Shown piece after piece: positions 13,091 to 24,440 of a stretch of DNA of 64,000 nt. Position 1 is the first letter of the stretch; the number at the start of each line of letters is the position of its first letter. The notes below the pieces were generated by a model that saw nothing but the letters and a program-made list of their open reading frames with translations, did no database searches and had not been told where the DNA came from. Location: the NCBI GenBank assembly GCA_017562135.1, contig QEYB01001162.1, positions 248,001 to 312,000 of the forward strand, written 5' to 3'. The translations under genes and the position numbers were made by a program. This DNA is from Dipylidium caninum. Taxonomy: Eukaryota; Platyhelminthes; Cestoda; Cyclophyllidea; Dipylidiidae.

Positions 13091-13133
13091 GTGGAATTTC
13101 CTGCCTTTCAGTGGAGTTGTGAGCGAGATCGCA
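13091..13133 (-). repeat. Diverged repeat, copy A (partner 13417-13459)
   Basis: Both copies share TGGAATTTCCTGCCTTTCAG exactly, followed by similar sequence ending in GAGRTCGCA. Both lie in one minus-strand open frame (13062-13478), where they read TERQEIP in the same frame, so the unit is repeated in phase about 330 bp apart. Whether the frame is expressed cannot be told. Confidence 0.6.
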
Positions 13134-13416
13134 CCAACTGTGCGTCGAAAGTAAACCCACGGTCAGCATGCATGTCCAAGAAAAGTGGGGTCTGTCAGGG
13201 TCGTCCGCTTCGCCGTCCCGTCTGCCCGCCGTGCATCCGCCTTTCCCCCTGGGCCGAGACGGAGGAGGAAACCTCTGTGGCGGCTTGAGAACAAGTTGCC
13301 GGGAAATTCTCCACCCGAGAGGATGCCGATCGAGGATCTCCGGAGGGTGAAGCATGTCTTCCGACCAGTCGAGGTGAAGGACTACCCCGTGTTGAGGCTG
13401 CTGCTCCCCAAGAGCT

Positions 13417-13459
13417 GGAATTTCCTGCCTTTCAGTTGGGTTTTTTACGCGAGGTCGCA
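13417..13459 (-). repeat. Diverged repeat, copy B (partner 13091-13133)
   Basis: Second copy of the pair. It shares the 20-base core and the downstream GAGGTCGCA. The minus-strand reading next to it (LHLDWSEDML, near 13345-13380) has a leucine-rich-repeat look, but one unit is too little to call a domain. Confidence 0.6.
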
Positions 13460-13798
13460 GATGCCCCCAGCTCAACAATTCCTCCTTGAGGACACATCCA
13501 CTGCTGAAGGTGCGTCTTTACCCGGAGATGCTGAAAATCCAAATTTCTCCATCATCCCTTGAATGTCCCGGTCAGTGGGCTGCTTGTACAAGGGAGAACA
13601 GCCAACTGCCTATGTTTGTAAACCAGAAATCTCCAAATCCTTACTACTTTCACTGCCTTTGGTGCGCCCTTCCGTCCGCCTCGGTCGCACGAGCGCCTTC
13701 CAAATCGCCGAAGTGCGTTTGAAGCCTCGGCAGTGGCAGTCTCCGCGAGTCACAAGCAAAACCACGCTGAGGCGTAGCTGCCGACCAACGGAAAGTCG

Positions 13799-13800
<2 letters not shown>

Positions 13801-13832
<32 letters not shown>
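13801..13832. repeat. (GA)16 microsatellite
   Basis: Uninterrupted GA dinucleotides. Similar GA/CT tracts are at 12694-12712, 28050-28072, 32715-32736 and 36999-37027. Confidence 0.95.
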
Positions 13833-13835
<3 letters not shown>

Positions 13836-14482
13836 TGAGGAAGGGCAGCCAAAAAAGCCCATTCGAGGGGCCTCGTGAGGGAAAATCACCGATTTCCGCC
13901 TTCTGGCGTAGGATTCTGCACGACTTCTGGAGGCCACCCATCGACTGCCGCGAGGTGGAGGAAGCCGGAAGGGGGAAGGGAGGGAGGAGGAGGAGGAGGA
14001 GGAAGAGAAGAAGAAGGAGGCAGCAGGACGATTAACCGTTTAATTTCTCTTAAATTGTTTCTCCTAATTGAAAGTGGAAACATCGTGGAGATGACTTAGA
14101 ACACACGGATTTTGGTGAAGTGCCACGCGTCGGAGGACCGCACTAATTCACAGGACAGTCCGTCTCGAGAATGGCTCGGGCTTTCACTACATTACGACGT
14201 GTTGAGGAACCCTCGCACGACAAACTTCGTCTAACATTTCCTCTTTGAGTCTCTGGATGCAATTATTTGCCCCGAATTGGCCTCGGCGGGCCGGTAGATT
14301 GGAGAAATCGCCGACTTTTTGCCCTCCCATGAACATCCACCGGCCGCGGAGCACGACGACCTCCGATTTTTTCGAAATTTCCTCATTCCCGTGAGCAGGA
14401 AATGTGAGGCCTTACACTAAAAGACGTTTTGGAGGGTCGAAGTCAGCTCAAACCCAAATGGGACACTCGTCCACTCGGCCAA

Positions 14483-14524
14483 GACTCTCTCGGACGCCTT
14501 CATTTTGACAGCATTTGCTTTCCC
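14483..14524. repeat. Diverged dispersed repeat, copy 1
   Basis: Aligns without gaps to 17061-17102, with four differences in 42 positions, all transitions. Both begin GACTCTCTCGGACG. Weaker similarity extends a few tens of bases on each side. The minus strand reads SKCCQNEGVRESL here and NKCCQNEDVRESL in the partner. Confidence 0.75.
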
Positions 14525-17060
14525 AGTCCTCCTCCGCATCGAAGCTGACTTGGTCCAACCGATGTGTCGCCCGCGACCAACCTCCTCTCCTCACCGCCGC
14601 TATCCTCCGCGGCTCGAGGGACAGGAGTGACCAGCTGGTGGAAGCGAGCGCCGTGGAAGGCCTCGTGCGGCTGGCAGTTCACCCGACCAGGCGTTGTGCA
14701 GGGGATCACCTCTCCGAGGCGTGCATAATCCGCGCCCTCGAGCTCTTTCCTCGTGCGGCGTCGGCTTTGTCAAACCTTCAACAGACCACCGTCCCCGCTC
14801 CCACCCTTTTAACTGACTTTGTCTAACAATTCCTTTTTTCGCACTGCATCGTCGAGGGATCCCTCAACGCAGTCGGTGAAATCCCATCGAGCGCTGAGCA
14901 GTCGTGCGCCAGGAATCCTTCTGCACCGCGACACCCGATGAGTGGCAGCGTCGTCCTCTCGACTGTTACAGCAGAAATTTCATTCTCTGCTTGGCCACTT
15001 CAATCAACCAGACCCACATCCCCTCGCCGAGCCTCGGTGGCATTAGAAAAGACGTCAATGAGACGCCGTAACACCGCTCTTGTCAATCCCGTCGCCTTCC
15101 GTCCATCCTTACACCCGTCCTGCGTTAAATTTTGTCAAATTGGACTCCGCCATGGTTAGTTCGGTCCACTTAGAGTGTGTGGAACGCGATTCTTATCTCT
15201 CAGACGTGGTCAACAATGCAACAGGGTCTTGCTCGGCTTCCATTTTGCGTCTAGACAACCCTCCAGTCCGTCCGGTGGCGCTGCTCCGTCGCCAAGTCAA
15301 GAAACGACACTCGGGGAAGGAAGGGCGCGTCCACCGGAGACGGTCGGTCCGCGGGCGGGAAGAAGCGCGAAAGAGCGGTGTGCGCGGGTGTCCGTCCATT
15401 CCACTGCTGTTCTGTATTTCGCGGCATCGGCATTGACAGTCTCCTTTTTTTCTAACAGTGCTCGCTTCTCCGTGGACTTCCCTTGACTTGTGGCGGTGGT
15501 TGTCATTTCCACGAAAAACGGTGACTCAGGAGTTTGCTCTCGTGAAAAAAAGTCGCAGCTCTTTGCTCTGCCCGTGCGAGAAAGCCGTCGAGAAGCATAT
15601 CGAGAGGTCGGTCGGAGCGGGCGGAGGAGGCTTCCTGCTCCACATGACCGCGCGATGCACCAACCACGCACGAAAGACGAAGAAGTTTGGTGAAAGCCAC
15701 TACAAACATCGCCTTTTCGCATCATATTCATTCACTTTGCCCAATTTGTGGCAGCCTTCTGATTCAAGAAGTGGCGAAAGTCACCGGAGTTTGTAAGAGC
15801 TGCTCATGAAGCGTTTTCTACCATTCTAAGTGGACAATTTACCGAAGCGGAGACTTTCGTCTCTCCTTTAAGCGGGTTACGGAAAGGTATTTTGCCATGA
15901 GGCTACGGATTCCACGACAATTAACTTAATCACCGAAAGGTCCACGATTTCCTTGCTCAGTCTCTGAAGGTTTTTTCCCCCGGAGGAGTTACAATTAACC
16001 TCCTGCTTTCTGTAAAGTATCGGAGGAGATGCTGTGAAAGAGATCAAAGTGCCGAATGGGCCGATGATGTGGAGAGGCGGTTACCACGGCTTAATCAAGA
16101 GCCAAACATCGAGCAGACGGCTTCAGTCTTCGACGCGACACTTAGAATTGTAAGTTTTCTGGCGGAGGATGACTCCATAATTTTGTTTTCACTCTGATCA
16201 CGAAAAACGGAGAATATTCAGGCTGCGCCCGTCCATGAAGCGCGTTCCAGGGAGGCGCCAGCTTCGATGGCTTCTGCCGAGGCGCGGACAGCCTGGCCAG
16301 TGTGCGACAGGCGATCGTCCGTCTGTGACACGCCATTCACCTTAAATAACCGCCTGTCGGTGTCAGCAGGATCAACTATTTCCGCCCGATGTAAGGTGGC
16401 GACCGCCACGCGTCTCGGTTTATTCCGCCTGTCGTATCGTCGAGGGGCCGTGGAAGCACTGCGAGAGTCCGATGGGACCAAAAGACTGCCCTCAGCTGGC
16501 CACGGTAACACCTCGTAGTTGCCTCCACTTTCAACAAAGACCGTTTGTCAAAAACTGGGTCTCAATTTCCCTCTCTGCAAAACAAGCCAGCATCGCATCA
16601 GTGGAGCGTCCCATCTGGGTGGAAAAAAGTCGTGGTGCTTCAGGGAGAGAGAGGAAGCGAGAGAGGAGATAAAAAAGGCCCCAGCGTGGGTGCGTCACCC
16701 AATTTTTTTCCCTTCTCTCCTCCACGTTTTTCTTGCCGGTACCCGAAGCCACCGACGGTGGTGTTATTGTTGTCGTCGGTGGGGCATTCATCCGCTTCCC
16801 CTTGTTTACTCCCACGTGACGCGGCATCGTCGCGTCATCGATGTCTGGAAGCTGTAAAGGTGCTTTTTTACTGACTGAACTTGTCGGCCTCAGGAGGAAT
16901 GGAATTGCGCCTCCCTCCGCCGACAAACCGACCCATTCGTGCGCCTCGGCGAACTTCTCATCGTCGGGAGAGACTCCACATGTCTTCCAGCGGCTGAGCG
17001 GAACAGACTCTTTCCCGCACCAAATGAGACCTTCGCTTGGGCGACCGTCCCTTTGAACGA

Positions 17061-17102
17061 GACTCTCTCGGACGTCCTCATTCTGACAGCATTTGTTTTC
17101 CC
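17061..17102. repeat. Diverged dispersed repeat, copy 2
   Basis: Partner of 14483-14524 in direct orientation, 2.6 kb away. No terminal repeats or target-site duplications are visible, so the kind of element is unknown. Confidence 0.75.
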
Positions 17103-20020
17103 GGTTGTCCTCGTCCACCCGGTGGGGCCGACCTCTCCCCCGCTTAACAACTCCTCTCTTCACCTGGAACCGCCTCGATCCTCCCTGGCTCCAATGACTG
17201 GAGTGCCGAGTGCGTAGAAGTCGCTGAAATGAAAGACCTCGTAGAGTTCATTAACTTTTTTGCAAGGTGGACCGAAGATCCACCTCCTCCGTAAGGCTCT
17301 TAAGGACGCTTTTGTATCTGGAGGCGGCAAGAATAGCCATGGGACTGGGAATTCCACGGCGGATGAACTCATTAGCCTAAATGTCCACGATTCACTCGCT
17401 GAGTTTAGACCACAACTTTTATCAGCGAGTGTTTTCTTTCTCAGAACGCGGCACAGCACGCGGTGGCGAAAGCTGACCTCCCATTTCGGCATGTTTTGAC
17501 CTCGTCAAGTGCGCAATCCGCATTCCACCTGGCGGAAATCACAACCCTCTGGACGACGCCGACACAACCCTCCAGCGAGACTCGCAGTCGAAAGGTTCGG
17601 CGACATCTCGCGAGGACAGAGGAAACGCCCGGGCTGCGAGTCCCACGATGGCGAGGTGCTGGCAATGGAGGAAATAGCCAGTAAGCGATCGGGGGAGGAG
17701 ACCCCTTTCCGGAGTCAGTTTAGCCAAACTGACAAGCCTGAAGGCAGCGAGACACGATTGTCAGCGCCACGTCACTTACGTCACTTGCGTGTCAAGCTTG
17801 TTGGCAGCTCATCCGTGGTGAGACTGTCCACGTTCCCGTCATCCTCCACGGGGTTCAGACGGTCTGCTGTGCGCATTCAGGGCAGAGAGGATGAGGACAG
17901 GGGAGAGTCCACACGACGGAACTTCGATTGCCTCGCGGGAAAATGGAGGAGAAATGGTCTGTTGCAGGACGATATTGTGGAAAAAGTCCACGCCTCGAGT
18001 AGGAAAGAGAGGCAGTTCATTGGGAAGATGAGGAAAATTTTGCCCTTCAAGCAAAATTTATTGCAACCCAATTTCGGGCAAAAGTTTCCACTGCGGAAGG
18101 CGGGAGTAGACGAAATGTCACAGTCGAAATTTGTCGGTGTCGCGGAGAGGGTGCCGACGACATTTACAGACTGACGGACGAAAAATCCACTTATCCCCAG
18201 AATCTTCTGGCATTCGCTGAGGTCCGGAAGGTGAGAATGCTGCCACAAATGACTTTGCCTCCGTCATTCAGCACAGCATTCCCGAAAAAACCACCGCGAG
18301 CTGCTAATCTCCTCACCCCAAACCGGTGTTCTCGAGTGTTCTTCTCAGCGGAGGACGAAGTGGTAGTCCCATTGACAAGTGGAAGGTTTTGGGACCCACG
18401 CAGAGCGAATTCTGGAGTTGTGACGCAAATTTTAATGGGTTCGCCTCCCAATTCGCCTGTCCCTTCCTTCATCATCCTCCTACCCGACGCGAAAGGCGGC
18501 TTCATCCTCCGTCGGTGCCTCTGCCACCACTTCTGCACCGTCTAAAGCAGAAAGGATACAAGAAGGGTCAATTTGATGTCCTCCGCGACGATGGAAGGAG
18601 GAGGAGGAGGAGGAGGAGAGAGGAGCTTTCAAGGCGCCAGGAGTGTTGGCGGAACGAGGAATTCAACAAGCCGTCTGCGAGTAATCGAGGAGGAGGGCCA
18701 TGTCTCTCATCACCCGGAAGTGTAGCCTCAGTCGCTTCTGGAAGCGCCCTCCTCGCCCCAGGGTGTGCTGGCGGATATTTCCCGAGGACGGTTCCACAAA
18801 CCTGTTGGAGGAGGGCCTGCCCAACGGCGTCCATCGAGTACATCAATGGGGACTCGCGGAAAATTGAGAGGACGAGTCGGGCGTCGTTTATGGACAAAGC
18901 AGAACCAAATTCATCGAAATGAAATCCCTCGGTGCGTGAAAAGGACGACCTCTGTGTGTGCTTTCTTGGACTTCGTGTGGTGGTTCCTTGACCTCGTTTC
19001 CCCTCCCGATCTCCACCGCGGGCAAACTTAGCGAACCCCGGCCAAAGTGGAACAACCTGTCGGCGCTCCGCTCCGCTCCACTCCTCCCCCGGTCTGCTTC
19101 CGCGTCACATCTCCCACCGGCAAATGAGGCGAAAATCGCTGTGTCTGGGGCGGTAAATGAGGCGCAGCACCGCCGGACATTGCGGAGCGCCTTCACGGAG
19201 TCACAAGTCACTTGTAGACTCCGATGAGGCGCGACGTCCGGTGGTATATTTCACGTGGGACCCGACAAAGGTCTCAGTGACTCCAAATTCACCTGGTTCC
19301 CTCATGGAGAATTAAATTTGCTGGGTTTTGAAAATCATGCGGTCTGTGGCGAAGGGAAAGGCCGCCCCGCAGAGCCTCTCCAAGGATTTCAGGTCGGGTA
19401 ATTCGAGTGCAGGGCCGCTACATCTCGTGCCACTCCCGGCAGACGAGAGGGTTTGGCGACGGTCCCCACGCGCTGCAACCACCATTTGAGGCCGCCGTCC
19501 GCCCGACAACCACCGAAGGGCACACGGCGCCTTCAACGCGTCGTCTCTGCGCCCCTGCGGAGGAGAATCAACAAGGCGGCGTTGGACACGTCTTCCACTA
19601 ATATCCATCCCCACACGGAGCGCATTTTCTCTCCCATGAAGCTGTCGGCGGGATCGGCCATGGTGTCGTTCAGCCTGGAGCGCTCAGAGGTAAACGATAT
19701 TCTCGGTTGTCTGATCCGGACGATGGTGAGGAGGGCGTATGCTCGAAGCCCGACCCTACACCACTGGAAGACACGTTTGGAAGTCGTGTATGTTTGTTGG
19801 CTTCCACTGAGGGATGTTGGCCAGTTGGCCTCGCCCCTCCACTTCGCGGGGCATTTGAAGCGCTGTCGAAGCGATTTTCATGGCGGATTTCGCGGCACAG
19901 TTGAGGACGATCGTCCTAATGGCGGAAAGGGACTTGAGGGGATGACTACTGCGGCAATTGCCACTTCCAGGGAATTTGACGACGTCTTCGTCGACGACCA
20001 CCCTTCTGACAACCCGAGAG

Positions 20021-20060
20021 GAAGAAGAAGAAGACGACGACGGCGACGACGACGAAGAGG
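20021..20060. repeat. Composite (GAA)n(GAC)n microsatellite
   Basis: GAA units switch to GAC/GGC units and back to GAA. The same design occurs at 24401-24440, and a shorter one near 36470-36490 in reverse order. Read in frame this would give Glu/Asp or Arg runs, but no supporting gene structure is seen. Confidence 0.9.
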
Positions 20061-22699
20061 AGAGCATACTTGGCCATTCTCTTACAATTCACGATTTCGT
20101 ATCGCCAATTATTCTTGTTCTCAGTGGAAAAATTAAATTTCCAGCGGTGGGAGAAGCGGAATGGTGCACCGCCTGCCTTCCAACCGACTACGGCTCCGGT
20201 TACGAGAAAAATAATCTTCTAACGAAGTCGGATTTTCACTTTAACCAACTATTCCATTCGTTTCAATGTCACTTCGACTGCATCTCCACTTTCAACGGGC
20301 CTCCGCGCAGGCTTCTCTTCCGTGGAAGGTGTTGCTCCGCTGCATAGACAAAATGACTTCCCTTTACACTTCCAGAAGGCATTTGGAAGGCAACCGGACA
20401 ACATTTATTCCAGTAACCGAAGTCGTTTTACAGGGTTTTTGATTTTCGACCGCTTCAACTTCCACAGGAGGCCATTTTGAGCAGACTTCCGAAGCGGGTG
20501 CTCGAGGCGTGCTCGTCAGAAGACGCCGAGAACCGCGTCCCTCCTCGAGCAGGCACTTCGAAGCTGTCAGCAGCGTTGGTGCAAACACCTTCCACCTTCG
20601 TCCTCGACACATCGTCGACCCGGGCGGTCTCATCGTCGAGAGCAGAGAATTCCTTTGTAGAAGTCCCTTAGAAAGGGAAAAAAAACGAGACCCGAACAAT
20701 CCGACACGTAGGGTTTATTTTAGGGGCAATTTTAATTATCTTTCCCCTCCACATAGTCTATTTATACTCTCATTCCATCCTGTCTCGGGTAATTAATTAA
20801 CTTTAGGGCGGAGTGTGGAGGAGAGACAAATTTCCTTTATGAGAACGGGGAACAACACTTCTCCTTTCGTCGTCTCGGCTGGAATTTGACTGCGGGTCAT
20901 TCAAGCACAGCCGGGTGGATTGTCGGTCTTCCCAAGACCGTCACAAAGTGTGGTCGAGGCGCCCTCAACACGATTGGGTTGGTTGCAGCAGGCAGCGTTA
21001 AAATTCCCTTTTCATCTGACCAAAGCGGAAGGATTTGGGGAAATCCGGAGACGGTAGAGAGGAAGGGCTTGTGGAGCTGGAAATTGAGATTGGCTCTGCT
21101 GTCGCCTTCCAGTCGGAGTGAAACACACAAAACCGTCTTTTCACCTTGGCAGTTGTCAAAAGTGGCTCGGCTCAGCCATTCACCTTCATCGCTTCCGTTT
21201 CACGGGCCACTTTATTCCAAGTCGAAGTTCCCGCCATTGTGGTGCGATTTCATTTCAAATCGCCTCGTCCACTGTGTGAAGAGTCCGAGGAAAGTGCCTC
21301 GAGACTCCCAGCCTGACTGAAAATAAGTCGGCTCGGTGAACTTTCAGTTAGGTCGCCCAACCTCCGACCTTCGCGGTGCCCCCATAGCGATAGTTTGGTC
21401 TTCCACGAGTGACGACCTTCCACTTTTGCCCTGCTAACGCGAAGGAAGGGATGAAACCCTTTCTTGCGTAAGCTGGGAGGGCGGGGAGTCCCAAGAGTAG
21501 TTTGTCACCGCGAAAAGGAGGTGAATGAGAGGCCTTACGACTTCTTTATAGGCGTGAGGACGTCATCGAAGCCGACGATTGCCTCAGCCGCTCTGAAACA
21601 GACAGGAAATGGTCCTGCCACGATTATTCCCTTCGAAATGGTGTCTTTTTCCGGCTTCTGGGTGTTTGTCTTCTCCTCTCCGAGCAGAGAAGAGGTGGAG
21701 ACAGGCCGCGGTGGGAATAGACTCGAGCTGGGAGCACCGTCGGCCATGGTGAAGGCGAGGAATGTGAACCTCAACGCTAAAAGGATAGGAAAATTGGAAA
21801 GGGGAAGGAAATTTTGCCCTATTTTTATGGCTTTAGACCAACGTCGAGGCGTGTCCTTGCAATGCAGATGCGTCGGATGGCAGGACAAGTCGAAAGAACC
21901 GACGGTTCATTCGACAACTGCCATCATCTGCCAAAGGCGCATCGGCGGACGCCATGGCTGCGGGAAGACAACCGGACAGCGACTTATCGTCCATGGATTA
22001 CGACACTTGACGACTGGGCTAAAAATCTTCAGGGAGGACGGAAATCCACCCACGACGACATGCATCGCCTGTCACAAGCCCAAAAATTTCAATTGCAAAT
22101 GTCATTTTCGGCATTTCCACTCCTCCTCTTCGCCTTTTGGCGAAACTTCGGGTTGGGGGAGTGAAAAGTTGCCCAGACATTTAGACTGAGGTAGAGGCGC
22201 TGACAACGTCACCGCGGCCCATTGTTCCCTCTCACAATGTCGCAGTGAAAGGCAGAAAAGGCGGAGTGTTTTAATCCACTTCCCTGGCTTCTCCTTTTGC
22301 CCCTTAAATTTTGCTCCAACCACTACGTGTGTCCAAAGTGAATTTTGTATCCTGGGACAAAACTTTCCTCGGTAAAAGTTTTCTCAAAGACAGAGTCCTT
22401 CTGGCAGTCGTCGCCGCGGCGAGGCGGAGGGGAAGACCAACTTCTAGAAAGGGGGGCGGTGGGGAAGGGCAGGAGAAAATCCCAACTTCAGCTAAGGCGG
22501 CATTACAAAAAATTTGCGCTTGCGCGTTCGTTCCTTGCCGCTGCGCCACTGGCGCTGCTTCTATCGGCCGCTGTTTCTGCAAGAGCGAGGACGTGGGGAG
22601 AACGGCCGACGGCCGACGGCGGACGGCGGAGGAGGGTGGGGCGGGGCGGGGCACGGGGGAAGAGGGGATTAAACGCCCAGAGCCCTGCTCACTGCCCTT

Positions 22700-22735
22700 C
22701 TCCTCCTCCTCCTCCTCCTCCTCCTCCGCCTCCTC
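22700..22735. repeat. (TCC)n trinucleotide tract
   Basis: About 11 TCC/CTC units with one CCG interruption, at the right side of a CpG-rich block (about 22410-22830). Confidence 0.9.
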
Positions 22736-24400
22736 CCCTTCCTCGCTGGCACGCATCCAGCGCCGCGCCTCCGGACGATGCGCAGCGGCAATGAGTACAT
22801 GCGCAGTTGCATGTTGTCGGAGAGGAAAAAAAGGACGGGAATGGAGCCTGTACACTCCTGATGCTGCCTCCACCTCTCTCCAACTGGCGGTAACGAGGCG
22901 GTGGGCGCTGGGCGGTGGGGTGGGGCGGATGGGCAGGTTTAATTTTAGCCCTAATAGCGCAGAGGATTTGGCCTGAGGAAGGGAGAAAAGACGAGAGACT
23001 GTTAAAATGCTGTAGTGTTGCTGGGAGACTAAAGCCTCTGGACGAAAATTTCCTCAACACCCTCACAAGGCTCTCTAATCCCCAACCGCGGGCACAACCA
23101 AAGGCCAAATTAAAGCGGAAGTACCCCCAGAAACCCTTAAAATTACATATGAACTGTGAAAAATGCGCCTTTTTAGCAGGGAATAGGCCTTTACTTTCGC
23201 CATCTCAACGCCATTTACTCCGTTGAAATGCAATGAAACAGACCGTCGGCGTTTCGCCCGCCGGCCTGATAAGGAATGGCAGTCTGCAGTTTCACAGCCA
23301 TTCTATCACCAGTTCAGCCGGGATATGCGGCACCAGCACTGCCGGGGGCTTCACTCCCCGTAGCTCTTCTTCTCGGGTGGAGAAAACCCATGCCGCCGAA
23401 CGATTCGGTCATTCAGGTGAAGGCGGAGGAGGTTAAAAAAAGGGGCCTCCGAGGAAATTGTGCACCGACGTCTTTCACCGGAGGAGGGCAGCTTCCCCAA
23501 ATTGCCCTCCAACACATGTCACCACGATTTGGAACTGTTCAAAGCCACTCAAAATTCCCTTCCCCCCCCCGTCGGTAGACTGGAGAGCCCGAAAACGGAC
23601 CGACTGGGCCGCCGGCAGTCAACTGCCTCTCCTACGCAGCCCCGACGGTCTCCCACTCAGAGGGCGTCCGGTGTTTTCTCCCTCCTCTCCAACTTGTCCC
23701 CGGTTCCATTGAATAATTCACACTGGGCACGAGATTCTCATTGTTCGGGGAGGGACAAAAATTTGGCGTCACCTCTCGGAGCCGCTGGCTGGCGGGCGAG
23801 TTAATGACTTGGCTGTTAATGCATGAGGGGAAAAAAGGCCCCACGCGCGGAGGCTTCAGTGTCACCCTCCGCGTCCTATTATTTCGGCCTCGGAGCGAGG
23901 GAGAAAGTGAGGCGAGGCAAAGTCGCTGCTGTCGTTGCTGTGGGGAGCGCGCCAGCGCCAGCGCCAGCAACAGCAACAGCAGCAGTGAGAGGGTTAAAAA
24001 GCCCCAACGCAGTGATGAATACCCCTCGGGGGGTGGAGGGGGCGGTGAAGTCTTTCTGTTAGATGGAGGAGGAGGAGGAGGAGGAGGAGGAAACGTCATC
24101 ATTTATCATCGTCCAGCAGGTCAGTGCTGTTTCCGTCTCGTGAAAAATCCACCCCAGTGCGGTGTTACCGGAGCGGCTGCAGTTGGCGTAACATTTGTGG
24201 CGAAAAAGGGGGAGAAAGCGAGAGAGGAAAAGGGACCACCGACGCCCAACCGCCTCCGCTCTGTCTTTTCCGCCCCACTTCTCCCTGCCTCCGTCTTAAC
24301 CCGCAGCGAATCCTACACTCCGTTGAAAGCCCTGGAAGACCGGATTCGCTGTTAATATGGCTCGACTGGCTGGTCCACTTCTCTAACGAATTGTCAGCGA

Positions 24401-24440
24401 GAAGAAGAAGAAGAAGACGACGACGACGACGACGACGGCG
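24401..24440. repeat. Composite (GAA)n(GAC)n microsatellite
   Basis: Five GAA units followed by about eight GAC/GGC units. It has the same architecture and orientation as 20021-20060, but the flanks do not align obviously. Confidence 0.9.

Larger units (their letters stand above)
11210..20020. other. GC-rich non-coding stretch with diverged repeats
   Basis: No gene was recognised. It holds a (GA)16 tract at 13801-13832 and GGA tracts near 13987 and 18596. Two internal repeat pairs were found: 13091-13133 with 13417-13459, and 14483-14524 with 17061-17102. The second pair keeps a similar reading on the minus strand (CCQNE-x-VRESL in both), which hints at decayed copies of one sequence family. 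Confidence 0.5.
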
